DNA from: Calidihabitans tengchongensis
GTDB lineage: Bacteria; Sysuimicrobiota; Sysuimicrobiia; Sysuimicrobiales; Kaftiobacteriaceae
Direction of reading: 5' to 3'
Length of the DNA stretch: 64,000 nucleotides
Assembly: GCA_031459615.1 (NCBI GenBank)
Contig: JAVKIE010000009.1
Location: 1-64,000, forward strand
The stretch's first letter is position 1; each line of letters begins with the position of its first letter. A program made the translations under genes and the position numbers. The notes beneath the pieces are model-generated. The model did not search any database and was not told the DNA's origin. It saw only the letters and a program-made list of their open reading frames with translations. This document shows positions 1-7,716 of this stretch, piece by piece.

Positions 1-30
1 CCTCGCCCCCACCCCCCAGCCTTCTCCCTC

Positions 31-420
31 TCGCATTCGCGCGAATGCGCGACAGTCCCGCAGAGTACCACCATCCCGCAGCAACGGGTCGGATCTTTGT
101 GGATCTTGCGGGCAGACCCCGATCTCCCAAGGCGTCGGTCCCTCCCGCCGAACCCCCCGGCTCCGGGTAGCACCGTCGAGACCGTCCCTGCTTGCCGCCC
201 TGTAGCCTTCTTTGCTCGCATTCGCGCGAATGCGCGACAGTCCCGCAGAGTACCACCATCCCGCAGCAACGGGTCGGATCTTTTGCGGATCTTGCGGGCA
301 GACCCCGATCTCCCAAGACGTCGGTCCCTCCCGCCGAACCCCCCGGCTCCGGGTAGCACCGTCGAGACCGTCCCTGCTTGCCGCCCTGTAGCCTTCTTTG
401 CTCGCATTCGCGCGAATGCG
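31..420. repeat. 185-bp tandem direct repeat, two full copies and a third partial
   Basis: Two nearly identical units start at 31 and 216 and a third begins at 402 but diverges after about 20 bases. The copies differ by one inserted base and a substitution near 284-288. Each unit opens with the perfect 18-bp palindrome CGCATTCGCGCGAATGCG (32-49, 217-234, 403-420). The unit is far longer than a CRISPR repeat and has no spacers. Nothing between 1 and 640 looks coding; reading frames across the repeat are compositional. It is probably a duplicated intergenic module. Confidence 0.85.
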
Positions 421-639
421 AGAAAGTCATCCCCTGGAGTCCCACCGCCCCGCGGCGATGGGCCGGATCCTGGCCGTGACCCCCTGTACCGGACGCATTC
501 GCACGAACGCAGAACAGCCCGATCAAGACGTGGCGGAAAGAGTACAGGGCGTCAGGCGCTCTGCCGGGAGAAAGGAGGAGCCGGTGGATGGATACAGGCA
601 GTGGGACACTCAACCATCGCGACCCTTCCGCCCTTTCGT

Positions 640-1000
640 GCCGTCCGTTTCCGGGGAGGCGACGGGCGAGCATTTGGAGCGGACCCAGCTCTCGCCGTTC
701 ATGACCCTGGCCTATCCGGTGCGCCCGGAGAAACGCAGAGTGATGCCCGCACCCACCCGCGTGGGTGGCACCGGCCGCCTGCAGACCGTCAGCCGCCAGG
801 CCACCCTGCGCTACTGGCGACTGACCAAGGAGTTCGAGCGGCTGACCGGCGGGCCGGTGGTGCTGAACATGTCGTTCAACGAGCACGAGCCCATCGTCCA
901 TACCCCGAAGAGGCGGTGGGTTGCTTCCTGCGGACGCAGATGGACGTGCTGGCGATCGGTGACTTCTTGGTGGACAAGGGGAACGCTGTCCCGGGGCCGT
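640..1000 (+). pseudogene. C-terminal fragment of a NodU/CmcH-type carbamoyltransferase, frameshifted
   Basis: From about 650 the plus strand encodes a stretch typical of the C-terminal domain of the carbamoyltransferase family that modifies natural products and nodulation factors: SPFMTLAYPVRPEKR, then TGRLQTVSR, then PVVLNMSFNEHEPIV. Near 900 the match moves to another frame and continues as YPEEAVGCFLRTQMDVLAIG, ending with FLVDKG near 980. The family is usually around 550-600 residues, so only the last fifth remains. There is no start region, the left edge runs into non-coding repeat sequence, and a one-base frameshift splits the remnant. It should be treated as a dead gene fragment, possibly left by a larger exchange that also brought the neighbouring dead toxin-antitoxin pair. 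Confidence 0.7.
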
Positions 1001-1428
1001 CAGGTCAGGTGCTCTGTTCGGAGACCGTGGAAGCGGCGGAAGCCCCGGTCTTCGGTGAGCAGCACACGGACGCCGTGTTCCCGGCACAGCGCGGCAATCT
1101 GGGCATCGGATGCCAGGTTCCCCATGGCGCGCGCCTCCTGCGCAATCTCCCGGAACAGCGGCCAGTACCGCTCCCCGGGACACAAGATCTGGAGGCTGGG
1201 GCTGGCAACCAGGGCTTCGAGGGCACCGAGGGCTTCGTCCAGGGGCGAGGGCGGGCGGAGGATCCGTGGGTGGGTGACGACGCGGACGAATTCGCCCAGG
1301 CAGAATACGGGCATGGCCTACGTTGACGGTCCCTCGGCGAGTTCCGTGAGGCGCCGCAGAGCCTGCTTGCGCAGCGGGAGTTCCTCACGGTGGGCGTAGA
1401 CCAGGATGTTGGTGTCGACGGCGATCAG
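1000..1428 (-). pseudogene. vapC: VapC-family PIN-domain toxin, interrupted by an in-frame TAG
   Basis: Read on the minus strand, the sequence begins LIAVDTNILVYAHREE, the PIN N-terminal strand with its first metal-binding Asp. It runs to AEGPST, meets a TAG, then continues in the same frame as AMPVFCLGEFVRVVTHP to SDAQIAALCREHG and LLTEDRGF, the later PIN acidic motifs. In related toxins the position of the stop is normally Trp, so TGG to TAG is the likely lesion. The expected ATG overlapping the antitoxin stop reads CTG (1428-1426), so the start also appears decayed. Intact VapC would be an RNase of about 140 residues. A downstream ATG (1314) could give a 104-residue product lacking the first catalytic Asp, which would not be expected to be active. 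Confidence 0.75.
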
Positions 1429-1600
1429 CGGCGTTCCTCCACCGCTTCCAGGAGCGCGTCGCGGTCGGCGATGTCAACGGCGGGCGGTCCATCCCCGCGG
1501 CGGACCGGCCACCGCAGCCGGTAGGGGCGGGGACTCCGACGCCGGATCAGGAAGAGCCTCAGCGCCTCCTCGAAGAGCGCGGGGAGGGTGTCCCTCGGCC
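1425..1600 (-). pseudogene. vapB: VapB-like antitoxin remnant
   Basis: The minus-strand frame ending at 1425 contains LPALFEEALRLFLIRRR and then PPAVDIADRDALLEAVEERR, which resembles the second helix and tail of VapB antitoxins that precede PIN toxins. Its TGA overlaps the first codon of the toxin remnant, the usual vapBC arrangement. The N-terminal ribbon-helix part is not recognisable in frame; near 1590-1600 a second frame carries ASGR, which suggests a frameshift there. With the toxin also broken, the pair looks like a decayed toxin-antitoxin locus. Identification rests on short similarity plus context. Confidence 0.5.
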
Positions 1601-2007
1601 GGACGCAGGACGATTCACCACGGCACGAAGGGGGACGCGAAGACGCGACGCTGATGTGCCGTAGGCGACGCGGCTCGGTCGCGCGCCCGGCAGTCGTCGC
1701 CAGACCCCCCTGTACACGGTAGGTCGGCCTCTCCGGGGGTCGCATTGAGATCGCGTGGGAGGCACGGGAATGCCCCACCCCCAATGGTGCCTTCCCGCAT
1801 TCGCGCGAAAGTGAGAAGGCTTGCTCTCCTGCGGCGAGGTGTCCCCCTACACTCCGGCGCAGAGAACCTCGGAACTCCCTGTATTCGCCGTGTGACGCGC
1901 CGGAGGGCATTGCTCTCGGATTCGCGCGAGTACGAGATGGTGCGGTACGGCGGGGGAAGAAATGGCCCGGTCGGGTCATTGCCGCGTCGGCCGGTCCATG
2001 TGGACAC
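1601..2007. other. Non-coding stretch with two copies of a dispersed palindrome
   Basis: No credible gene is seen here. CGCATTCGCGCGAA occurs at 1796-1809 and an imperfect, longer palindrome (CTCTCGGATTCGCGCGAG and onward) at 1913-1937. Both are relatives of the palindrome that opens the 185-bp repeats near the left edge; another degenerate copy lies at 494-510. The recurrence in gene-free DNA suggests a small REP-like element family. Confidence 0.5.
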
Positions 2008-2310
2008 TTGGAGCGTATGAGGGCCCAGGGAGTGCTCGACCTCCGTGGACTGGAGGCGGTGTTGAAGGGCCTCGCTCACCGGCGGCGGCTGCGCATGCTG
2101 GCCGCCCTAAGCAGGCACGGCGAGATGCCGGTGGGGATGCTGGCCGACACCCTGCGGCTTCCGGTGAAGACGGTCTCGCGAAACCTGCGGATTCTCGAAC
2201 GCGCCGGGCTGACGATCTCCGAGCCCCGGGGATCCTTCGTGTACTACAGCCTGCGGGCCGATGCGCCGGAGTTTGCCCGGGCGGCCATCGCTTGCGTGAA
2301 GGCCCGGTGA
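2008..2310 (+). CDS. ArsR-like winged-helix transcriptional regulator
   Basis: This 100-residue protein fits a single winged-helix DNA-binding domain. The segment LEAVLKGLAHRRRLRMLAAL is followed by the recognition region (ADTLRLPVKTVSRNLRILER) and the wing (AGLTISEPRGSFVYYSL). No metal-binding cysteines of the classical ArsR type are present, so it more likely responds to another signal or acts through protein contacts. The start is either TTG at 2008 or ATG at 2017; neither has a strong ribosome-binding site. Its stop overlaps the GTG start of the outer-membrane protein that follows, so the two are translationally coupled and the regulator may control that envelope gene. Confidence 0.75.
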   Translation: MERMRAQGVLDLRGLEAVLKGLAHRRRLRMLAALSRHGEMPVGMLADTLRLPVKTVSRNLRILERAGLTISEPRGSFVYYSLRADAPEFARAAIACVKAR

Positions 2311-3731
2311 GAACCTGGTGGCGGCGGCGCGGGCCGGGGAGGTCGGCCGCCGGTTCTGCTCCGCGGGCGCACCGCGGGACCGCGCCGGTGGTGGTCCTCT
2401 GTCTGCTGGCCGCGGGGATGCTGGTGCGCCCACCGGCGGCCCTGGCTCTGCCGTGGTCCGTGGAGGTTGTGGACAGGCTCAAGACGCTGGGCATCCTGCC
2501 GCTCTGGACAGGGACGAGGCGGCCGGTGGCGGCGGTCGAGCTGCGGGCGGCGCTGCGCGAGGTGGACAGTTCCGCCGTGGCCCTGCTGGCGCCGGCCGAC
2601 AGGCAGATGCTTGACCGCCTGAGGTGGGAGGCCGGCCCGGAAGAGTGGCCAGTCGCGGGCGTGGGAGTTGCGGGCGGCAACGTCGCCAGGCTCTATGCGC
2701 TTCAGCGGGATTATTTCGCACTGGTCTCCACGCCGTACCGTGCGACTCAGGGGATGGTGGGGTGGGCGGTGGACTCGCCCACCGCGGGGATGTGGGTCGG
2801 TCCGGAGTCTCCCTTCCTGCTGGGCCGGGAGCGGATGGGCTGGGGACCGGGCGGGGCGGGCGGGTTGCTGTTTGCGGATGCCGCCCCGCCGTTTGACAGG
2901 CTCCAGTACTCTGTCGCCTGGCCCACGGTCCGGTACACCAAGGTGGTGGGCTGGCTGGACGGTGGTCGCTCGCTGGTGGCCGGCCGGGCGGACTGGATGG
3001 TGCGGCCACACCTGCGCCTGGGGTTCAGCGAGGCGGTCGTCATGGACGGCGCCCCCTACTGGGTGTACGTGGTCCAGCCGGTGCCCTTTTTGATCAACCA
3101 GATCCTGGGCCACGTGCTGCGGGCACAACAACAGGGCATCGACGACAACTACCTCGGCACCGTGGACCTGGAGTGGCTGCCCCACCCCGGGCTGCGGCTG
3201 TACGGAGAAGTGCTCATTGACGACCTGACGTTGCCGCCCAATCCGTTCCCGTGGCGGTGGGGGGCGACGGTCGGGGTGCAGACGGCCCGCCGGGAAGGAG
3301 GCGGCTACCTGATCCAGTACACCGTGGTCCCGAACTGGACGTACTCGGCCAGCCGACCGGCGCTCCACTACCTGCTGCGCGGGTTCCCCCTGGCCCACCC
3401 GCTGGGCGCCGATTTTGATGCCCTCCACCTGCGGTGGACGCTATCCTCGACGGCGTCGCCGACCCTGTGGGCGACCTACATCCGCAAAGGTGAGGGCGAG
3501 GTAGGGCGGTTCTGGACGGATCTGACGGAGGCGACCACGTACGCGTTCCTCCGGGGGGTGGTGGAGTACTCGCTGGTGGTGGGGGTGGACTGGCGCGTGG
3601 GCGGGGGGCCGGGCGGACTGGTGGCCACCATCCGGCCGTGGGTCGTGCGCCGCGAGAACGCGGGACACGTGCCCGGCAGAACCGAGACCGACTGGGGGGT
3701 GGAAGTGGCAGCGCAGTGGACGGGGGACTGA
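2307..3731 (+). CDS. Wzi-like outer-membrane beta-barrel protein
   Basis: A 474-residue exported protein. I place the start at GTG 2307, which overlaps the preceding stop (GTGA). It gives an Arg-rich n-region, a hydrophobic core (VVVLCLLAAGMLVRPPAALA) and a cleavage site before LPWS. The mature part has many alternating aromatic and hydrophobic strands and the segment FLLGRERMGWGPG, resembling the conserved region of capsule-assembly Wzi-family barrels. Wzi anchors capsular polysaccharide on the outer membrane; whether this organism makes a capsule is not shown here, but polysaccharide genes lie 6 kb downstream. Coupling to an ArsR-like gene is unusual. The family call is moderate and the outer-membrane location is inferred. 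Confidence 0.65.
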   Translation: MRTWWRRRGPGRSAAGSAPRAHRGTAPVVVLCLLAAGMLVRPPAALALPWSVEVVDRLKTLGILPLWTGTRRPVAAVELRAALREVDSSAVALLAPADRQMLDRLRWEAGPEEWPVAGVGVAGGNVARLYALQRDYFALVSTPYRATQGMVGWAVDSPTAGMWVGPESPFLLGRERMGWGPGGAGGLLFADAAPPFDRLQYSVAWPTVRYTKVVGWLDGGRSLVAGRADWMVRPHLRLGFSEAVVMDGAPYWVYVVQPVPFLINQILGHVLRAQQQGIDDNYLGTVDLEWLPHPGLRLYGEVLIDDLTLPPNPFPWRWGATVGVQTARREGGGYLIQYTVVPNWTYSASRPALHYLLRGFPLAHPLGADFDALHLRWTLSSTASPTLWATYIRKGEGEVGRFWTDLTEATTYAFLRGVVEYSLVVGVDWRVGGGPGGLVATIRPWVVRRENAGHVPGRTETDWGVEVAAQWTGD

Positions 3732-4345
3732 CGTGGCCGGACTGCCCGCTTGCAGATTGGTCTGGTGAGTGTCCCCGCGCCCGGGGACAGTCCCTGCCGG
3801 GATCGGGGACTTGCGTCCCCCCTCACCCCCACCCTCTCCCCACTCCTCAGGTCAGGTGAGGGAATCATGCCAGTCCTCTGGAGCCGACTGTTACCCATAT
3901 CTCCGGTACACTTGTCACCTATCTCCCCGGTCCGTACACCCCACAGGGGCGAGGGAGCGGTGAGCGCGAAAGGGGAGAGGGAGCGGTTGAGCGCGGCGCG
4001 CGACGCCCCGAAACTCCTTTCTCCCCTCTCCCTCCGGGAGAGGGCTGGGTAAAGGCCCATGACACCTCCCCTCTCCCTCTGGGAGAGGGCGAGGGTAAGG
4101 GCCGGGTAAGGGCGGGGAAGAGGTCTCGTGCAGACGGAGGCGGATGCGAGGTGGACCCGTCGCGCGGTCCACCGGAAGGGGATTGCGGCGCACCTGGAAT
4201 GGTTCGGCTGCAGGAGAGATTATCCGGTGCCGGGTGGAAGGACGTCCTCCGTCGTGTCCGCTCGGTGTCTCTTGCGAACCGGCCCACCACCTTCCTGTCC
4301 GCTTTCGTCACTCCCTCGTCCCGTTAGGGAGAGGAGTTCCCAGGG
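3732..4345. other. Convergent intergenic region rich in short inverted repeats
   Basis: No gene is seen. The region holds hairpins GTCCCC/GGGGAC at 3771-3788 and again at 3805-3820, which may end transcription from the left although they lack T-runs. Two copies of the common CTCTCCC...GGGAGAG element occur at 4024-4044 and 4067-4089, and a related inverted repeat lies around 4311-4336. Two imperfect copies of a block like TTACCCATATCTCCGGTACA lie at about 3890-3945 and could be an old insertion-sequence end, but no transposase sequence is present. Confidence 0.6.
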
Positions 4346-4750
4346 TTAGCGGACAGGCTCGCCCCGGGGCTTTTCCGGCGCCGGCGTGGGGCGGGCGCGG
4401 CCTCTGGTCCCGGCAGCCTCCGGGGCCTTGGGAGCCGCCGCCCGGGGTGCGGCCTTCCGCATCCGCCGCCGGCGGCGCGGCCGGCCCGGCCGCCTGCGGT
4501 CCACGCTGAACAGCAGTTCGGTCTTCTTGCCTGTGTCCAGGAAGTGAATCTGCCTGCGCAGCAGCCGGCCGGCGGCACCCAGCCGGCGCTTGACGGCGCG
4601 GGCGCTCTCCCGCGGCGCGATCACTACCCGCGCCCAGTCTCCGGGCCGCAGTTTCTGCAGGAATTCCACGTAGTCGGCCAGCTCCGGGCGCCCACCTGGT
4701 GCCTGCAGCCGCCTGACCTCCGCAGCGGAGAGCTTTTCAAATCTCGGCAT
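4346..4750 (-). CDS. Small basic protein with an AT-hook-like tail
   Basis: A 134-residue protein I do not recognise. ATG at 4750 is supported by AAAGGAGG eight bases upstream. The first 90 residues look globular and mixed (LADYVEFLQKLRPGDWARVV, then RRLGAAGRLLRRQIHFLDTG). From about residue 95 the chain is dominated by Arg, Pro, Ala and Lys and includes PGRPRRRRR, whose GRP core flanked by arginines resembles an AT-hook that enters the DNA minor groove. A nucleic-acid-binding role is a reasonable inference; no function is claimed. It has its own promoter and stands alone, convergent with the Wzi-like gene and divergent from the coiled-coil gene. Confidence 0.6.
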   Translation of the reverse strand: MPRFEKLSAAEVRRLQAPGGRPELADYVEFLQKLRPGDWARVVIAPRESARAVKRRLGAAGRLLRRQIHFLDTGKKTELLFSVDRRRPGRPRRRRRMRKAAPRAAAPKAPEAAGTRGRARPTPAPEKPRGEPVR

Positions 4751-4819
4751 TACGTCTGCCTCCTTTCCCGTGTGGCGAGGTGTTTCGCCGGTGCAATCTC
4801 TTCCTGTAACCCTAACCTC

Positions 4820-4825
4820 ATTATA
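4820..4825 (-). promoter_or_regulatory. Perfect -10 hexamer for the basic-protein gene
   Basis: The minus strand reads TATAAT here, in a short A/T-rich island that stands out in this GC-rich genome. It would place the transcript start near 4813, with a leader of about 65 nt before the ATG at 4750. No good -35 box is visible 16-18 bp upstream. Confidence 0.5.
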
Positions 4826-5040
4826 GGTAACCAGAACCGGGTTTGTATTCTCCGGGCATTGATCGCACGATCGCGCGATTGCGACCTGCATTTTCTTTGC
4901 TTTCGCTGGTGAAATTCCTCTTCCGGCTCGATCTTTCGCGCCTGCCTGCCGCAGTACACTCTGAGCCGACAGTCACAGTGGCTTGTTTCTTTGACATCGC
5001 GCGAGGAGCCAACTACGATAGTTTGAGGAGCGACCTGGTT

Positions 5041-5880
5041 ATGGCGCGCGTGTCGCGACTCGACAGGCTGGAGGCGGCCCTCACCCGGTTGGCGGAAGCG
5101 CAGGCCCGGGCGGACGAACGGTTTGCGGGCCTGGAGCAGTCGCTGCAACAGCTGGCCGACGCGCAGCGGCGGACCGAGCAGCGGTTGGAGACGCTGGCGG
5201 CGCGGGTGGACCAGCTGGCCGACGCGCAGCGGCGAACCGAAGAGCGGTTGGAGGCGTTGGCGGTGCGGGTGGACCAGCTGGCCGACGCGCAGCGGCGAAC
5301 CGAGCAGCGGCTGGAGGCGCTGGCGGCGCGGGTGGACCAGCTGGCGGTCCGGGTGGACCAGCTGGCCGACGCGCAGCGGCGGACCGAGCAGCGGTTGGAG
5401 GCGCTGGCGGCGCGGGTGGACCAGCTGGCGGAAGCCCAGCGGCGGACCGAGGAGACGGTCCGCACACTGGGGGAGCGCGTGGACGATCTGGCCCGGCAGG
5501 TCGGCCGGCTGGCGGAGACGATCGGGTTCACTCTGGAAGACCTGGCCCGCGAGGTGACGCCGGCCTATCTCGCCCAGCACTACGGGATCACCGTCGCGAG
5601 CCTGGACCGGCGGTTCTTCTCCGTGGACGGGCAGGAGGTAGAAGTCGACCTGTACGGAGAAGGCCGGCGGGACGGCGAGGTCGTGGTGGTGGTGGGGGAG
5701 GTCCGCAGCCGGATCTACGGGCGGGACGTGGAGCTGGCGGCACGGCAGGCGCAGCGCCTGGCGGCCCAGCTGCCGGGCCCCCCGGTGACCGTGCTGTTCG
5801 GTTTTGTCATTCACCCCTCGGCGCGGGAGGCCGCTGCCCAGTACGGGGCGGTGCTGATCTCCTCTTCGGGCCGTCCCTGA
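5041..5880 (+). CDS. Coiled-coil repeat protein with a PD-(D/E)XK-like C-terminal domain
   Basis: A 279-residue protein starting at ATG 5041, with GAGGAG upstream. Residues about 30-155 are heptad-based coiled coil built from near-identical 21-residue units (LADAQRRTEQRLEALAARVD type). The C-terminal 110 residues form a compact domain (GFTLEDLAREVTPAYLAQHY, then VEVDLYGEG and VVVVVGEVRSRIYGRDV) that resembles the PD-(D/E)XK nuclease-like domains found behind coiled coils in proteins annotated DUF3782. In active members the last motif is E-x-K; here it reads E-V-R, so catalytic competence is doubtful. No signal peptide or membrane segment is seen. The gene stands alone. Confidence 0.65.
   Translation: MARVSRLDRLEAALTRLAEAQARADERFAGLEQSLQQLADAQRRTEQRLETLAARVDQLADAQRRTEERLEALAVRVDQLADAQRRTEQRLEALAARVDQLAVRVDQLADAQRRTEQRLEALAARVDQLAEAQRRTEETVRTLGERVDDLARQVGRLAETIGFTLEDLAREVTPAYLAQHYGITVASLDRRFFSVDGQEVEVDLYGEGRRDGEVVVVVGEVRSRIYGRDVELAARQAQRLAAQLPGPPVTVLFGFVIHPSAREAAAQYGAVLISSSGRP
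5152..5450 (+). repeat. 63-bp tandem repeats coding for 21-residue coiled-coil units
   Basis: Units begin at 5152, 5215, 5278, 5362 and 5425. The third interval is 84 bp because a 21-bp partial unit (5341-5361) is inserted, which keeps both the reading frame and the heptad phase. The high nucleotide identity between units implies recent unequal recombination, so copy number probably varies between strains. Confidence 0.85.
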
Positions 5881-6160
5881 GCCGCCCAACCGCCCGCCCG
5901 GGCCGGTTGGCTGTGCGGCCAGTCCGGCATCCCTTCCAGACCAGGCCGGCCCGATGCTCGTTTTCCGCCCCAGGGCAGGTCGGCGGTCGCAGGTGCCGTC
6001 GTTTGACGGATACCGTATAGCCGAGGTCATCATTCGAAAGGGATTTTGGTCGGTCGAGTCGTACTCCTTATGACACCTGCGTCCCCCCGATTGGGAGCCT
6101 GGGCCAGATTGGCGGGGCTGAGAACGCACCGGCCCCGCTCGTCAACCGGAGTGGCGGGCG

Positions 6161-6862
6161 ATGGGGATCCGGCTTCTCATCGTGGACAGCCAGCCCCTCA
6201 TCCGCTCAGGGGTGGCTGAACTGCTGCGCCGGGCGCCGGACATTTCCGTGATCGGGCAGGCCGCCTCCGCGCGCGAAGCCGTCAGGCTTGCCTGCGCGGA
6301 GCGGCCGGATGTGGTGGTCATCGAACCGTTTACTCCCGACGACGACGGCGTGGAGGCCATCCGGACGATTCACGCCAGGTGTCCGGGCGCGAACGTGCTC
6401 GTCCTTACCCAGCGGGAGGACCCCGAGGAGGCGGTGCGGGCGCTGGAGGCGGGAGCGGTGGGGTATGTGCTCAAGGACATCGAGCCCGAGCACCTGCTCA
6501 GCGCCGTCCGCCGGGTGGCCAGCGGCCAGGCGATGCTCAATCCCCGGATCGCCCGCCACCTGGTGGCGCGGCTGGGATCGGGCAACGGAGCCGGTCCGCC
6601 GTCCCCGCGGGCGATTGGGCTGACGGAGCGAGAAGTGGAAATTCTGCGTTTGGTGGCCTCCGGACTCAGCGACCGGGAAATAGGCAAGAGGCTGTTCCTG
6701 TCCGAGGCCACCGTCAAGACGCACTTGAAGGCGACCTACCGCAAGCTGCGCGTCCGCAACCGCGCCCAGGCGGCCGCCCTGGCGGCTCTGGCGGGTCTCC
6801 TGTCCCCGCCTTCCGTGCCCCCGGCCTCGTCGGCGGAGGCCGACGAGGGGCGCCGTCGCTGA
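6161..6862 (+). CDS. NarL/FixJ-type response regulator with Glu at the phospho-acceptor position
   Basis: A 233-residue protein with an N-terminal receiver domain (1-120) and a LuxR-type helix-turn-helix (about 153-205, LTEREVEILRLVASGLSDRE, then EATVKTHL). Against NarL, the acid pocket reads Asp9-Ser10 instead of Asp-Asp. The phospho-acceptor segment PDVVVIEPFTP puts Glu55 where Asp is normal. The conserved Thr83 and Lys105 remain. Glu at this site can mimic the phosphorylated state, so the protein may be constitutively active or respond without a kinase; that is inference. No histidine kinase is adjacent. The ATG at 6161 has only a weak ribosome-binding site. Confidence 0.85.
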   Translation: MGIRLLIVDSQPLIRSGVAELLRRAPDISVIGQAASAREAVRLACAERPDVVVIEPFTPDDDGVEAIRTIHARCPGANVLVLTQREDPEEAVRALEAGAVGYVLKDIEPEHLLSAVRRVASGQAMLNPRIARHLVARLGSGNGAGPPSPRAIGLTEREVEILRLVASGLSDREIGKRLFLSEATVKTHLKATYRKLRVRNRAQAAALAALAGLLSPPSVPPASSAEADEGRRR

Positions 6863-6903
6863 CCACGCGGGCGGGAGCGGCGGTCACTGTCGGTGTTCTG
6901 ACC

Positions 6904-7716
6904 ATGGACCGGCTGAATTCCGTGGCGCGGGCACAGCCCCCGCAGGGGAACAGGGGGCAGACCCTCCATGTCCGGCCATTTCGTCCCGTTCACATCGCGT
7001 TTACCGTTCCGCTTCGCCGGGCAAAACGAGCAAAAAGGGGTCAGACCCCATTCGGTGCGTTCGGGCCCGCGGGGTGGTGCCTCGTGGCCGTGGTAGGCCT
7101 CGCTGTCGCCGCGAGCGCGGCGGGCGCCGGCGGCACGGACCCCGCTCCCACCTTCGCGGAGGTCGTCCGTCGCCTGGAAGCAGTCAACCCGACGCTGCGG
7201 ACGCTGATCGTGGAGCAGGACGCGGACGTGCGGGTGCTGGGGATCTTCCGCTTCATCCTGCGCACGACGGTCTACGCCGCCCGCCCCGCCGTCTACCGGG
7301 TAGTCGTCCACGAGGCGCCGGCGGCGTTGCGGTCGCTGGGCAACACCTTCCAGCTGGTGTCCTCCCCGCAGCAGGTGCTGGCCGACTACCGTGCCTCCGG
7401 CGTCCGCTGGGCGGACCAGCAGACCTTGGAGGTGGAACTGGAGGCCCTGCGGCCGGCGGTGAACCCGCCGTCGGTGACGGCCCTGATCGACGCCCGCCGC
7501 TGGCTGGTCCTGGAGGCGACCCTGCGCTACGCGTGGGGCCCTCTGCAGGTGCGCTACCACTATGCGGAGATCGAAGGCTACCTGCTGCCCGACGCCGCCC
7601 GGGCGTCCATCCCCACGCTGTTTCCGGTGACCGCCTCTCTCAGCTACCGCAACTACCGCCTCAACGTCCCGCTGCCGCCGGACATCGTATCGGGGCCCCC
7701 GTCCACCGCCCCGTAA
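6904..7716 (+). CDS. LolA/outer-membrane lipoprotein-sorting-like exported protein
   Basis: The C-terminal 210 residues look like a LolA-type lipid-binding fold: TFAEVVRRLEAVNPTLRTLI, then long alternating strands (VLGIFRFILRTTVYAARPAV) and a late FPVTASLSYRNYRL. A signal-like hydrophobic stretch, LVAVVGLAVAASAAGA, lies at about residues 60-75. The start is uncertain: ATG 6904 yields an atypically long n-region crossing a palindromic repeat at 7037-7049, while in-frame GTG codons at 7084 and 7090 leave no positive charges before the hydrophobic core. In the family the protein carries lipoproteins or lipids to the outer membrane or senses envelope state. It follows the response regulator by about 40 bp and may be co-transcribed. 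Confidence 0.55.
   Translation: MDRLNSVARAQPPQGNRGQTLHVRPFRPVHIAFTVPLRRAKRAKRGQTPFGAFGPAGWCLVAVVGLAVAASAAGAGGTDPAPTFAEVVRRLEAVNPTLRTLIVEQDADVRVLGIFRFILRTTVYAARPAVYRVVVHEAPAALRSLGNTFQLVSSPQQVLADYRASGVRWADQQTLEVELEALRPAVNPPSVTALIDARRWLVLEATLRYAWGPLQVRYHYAEIEGYLLPDAARASIPTLFPVTASLSYRNYRLNVPLPPDIVSGPPSTAP
7037..7049. repeat. GGGGTCAGACCCC palindrome
   Basis: GGGGTC and GACCCC flank a single A, preceded by an A-run. This motif with A/T flanks is a common intergenic palindrome in many GC-rich bacterial genomes. Here it lies within the presumed 5' part of the LolA-like gene, which casts doubt on the upstream start codon. Confidence 0.6.

Noticed and set aside
31..420. CRISPR array
   Set aside because: The units are 185 bp and nearly identical throughout, with no short repeat and variable spacer pattern.
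3880..3950. Insertion-sequence terminus
   Set aside because: Two imperfect blocks resemble the ends of some insertion sequences, but there is no transposase, no clear terminal repeat pair and no target duplication.
6003..6031. Promoter for the response regulator
   Set aside because: TTGACG is present but the sequence at the -10 spacing (GTCATC) is poor.
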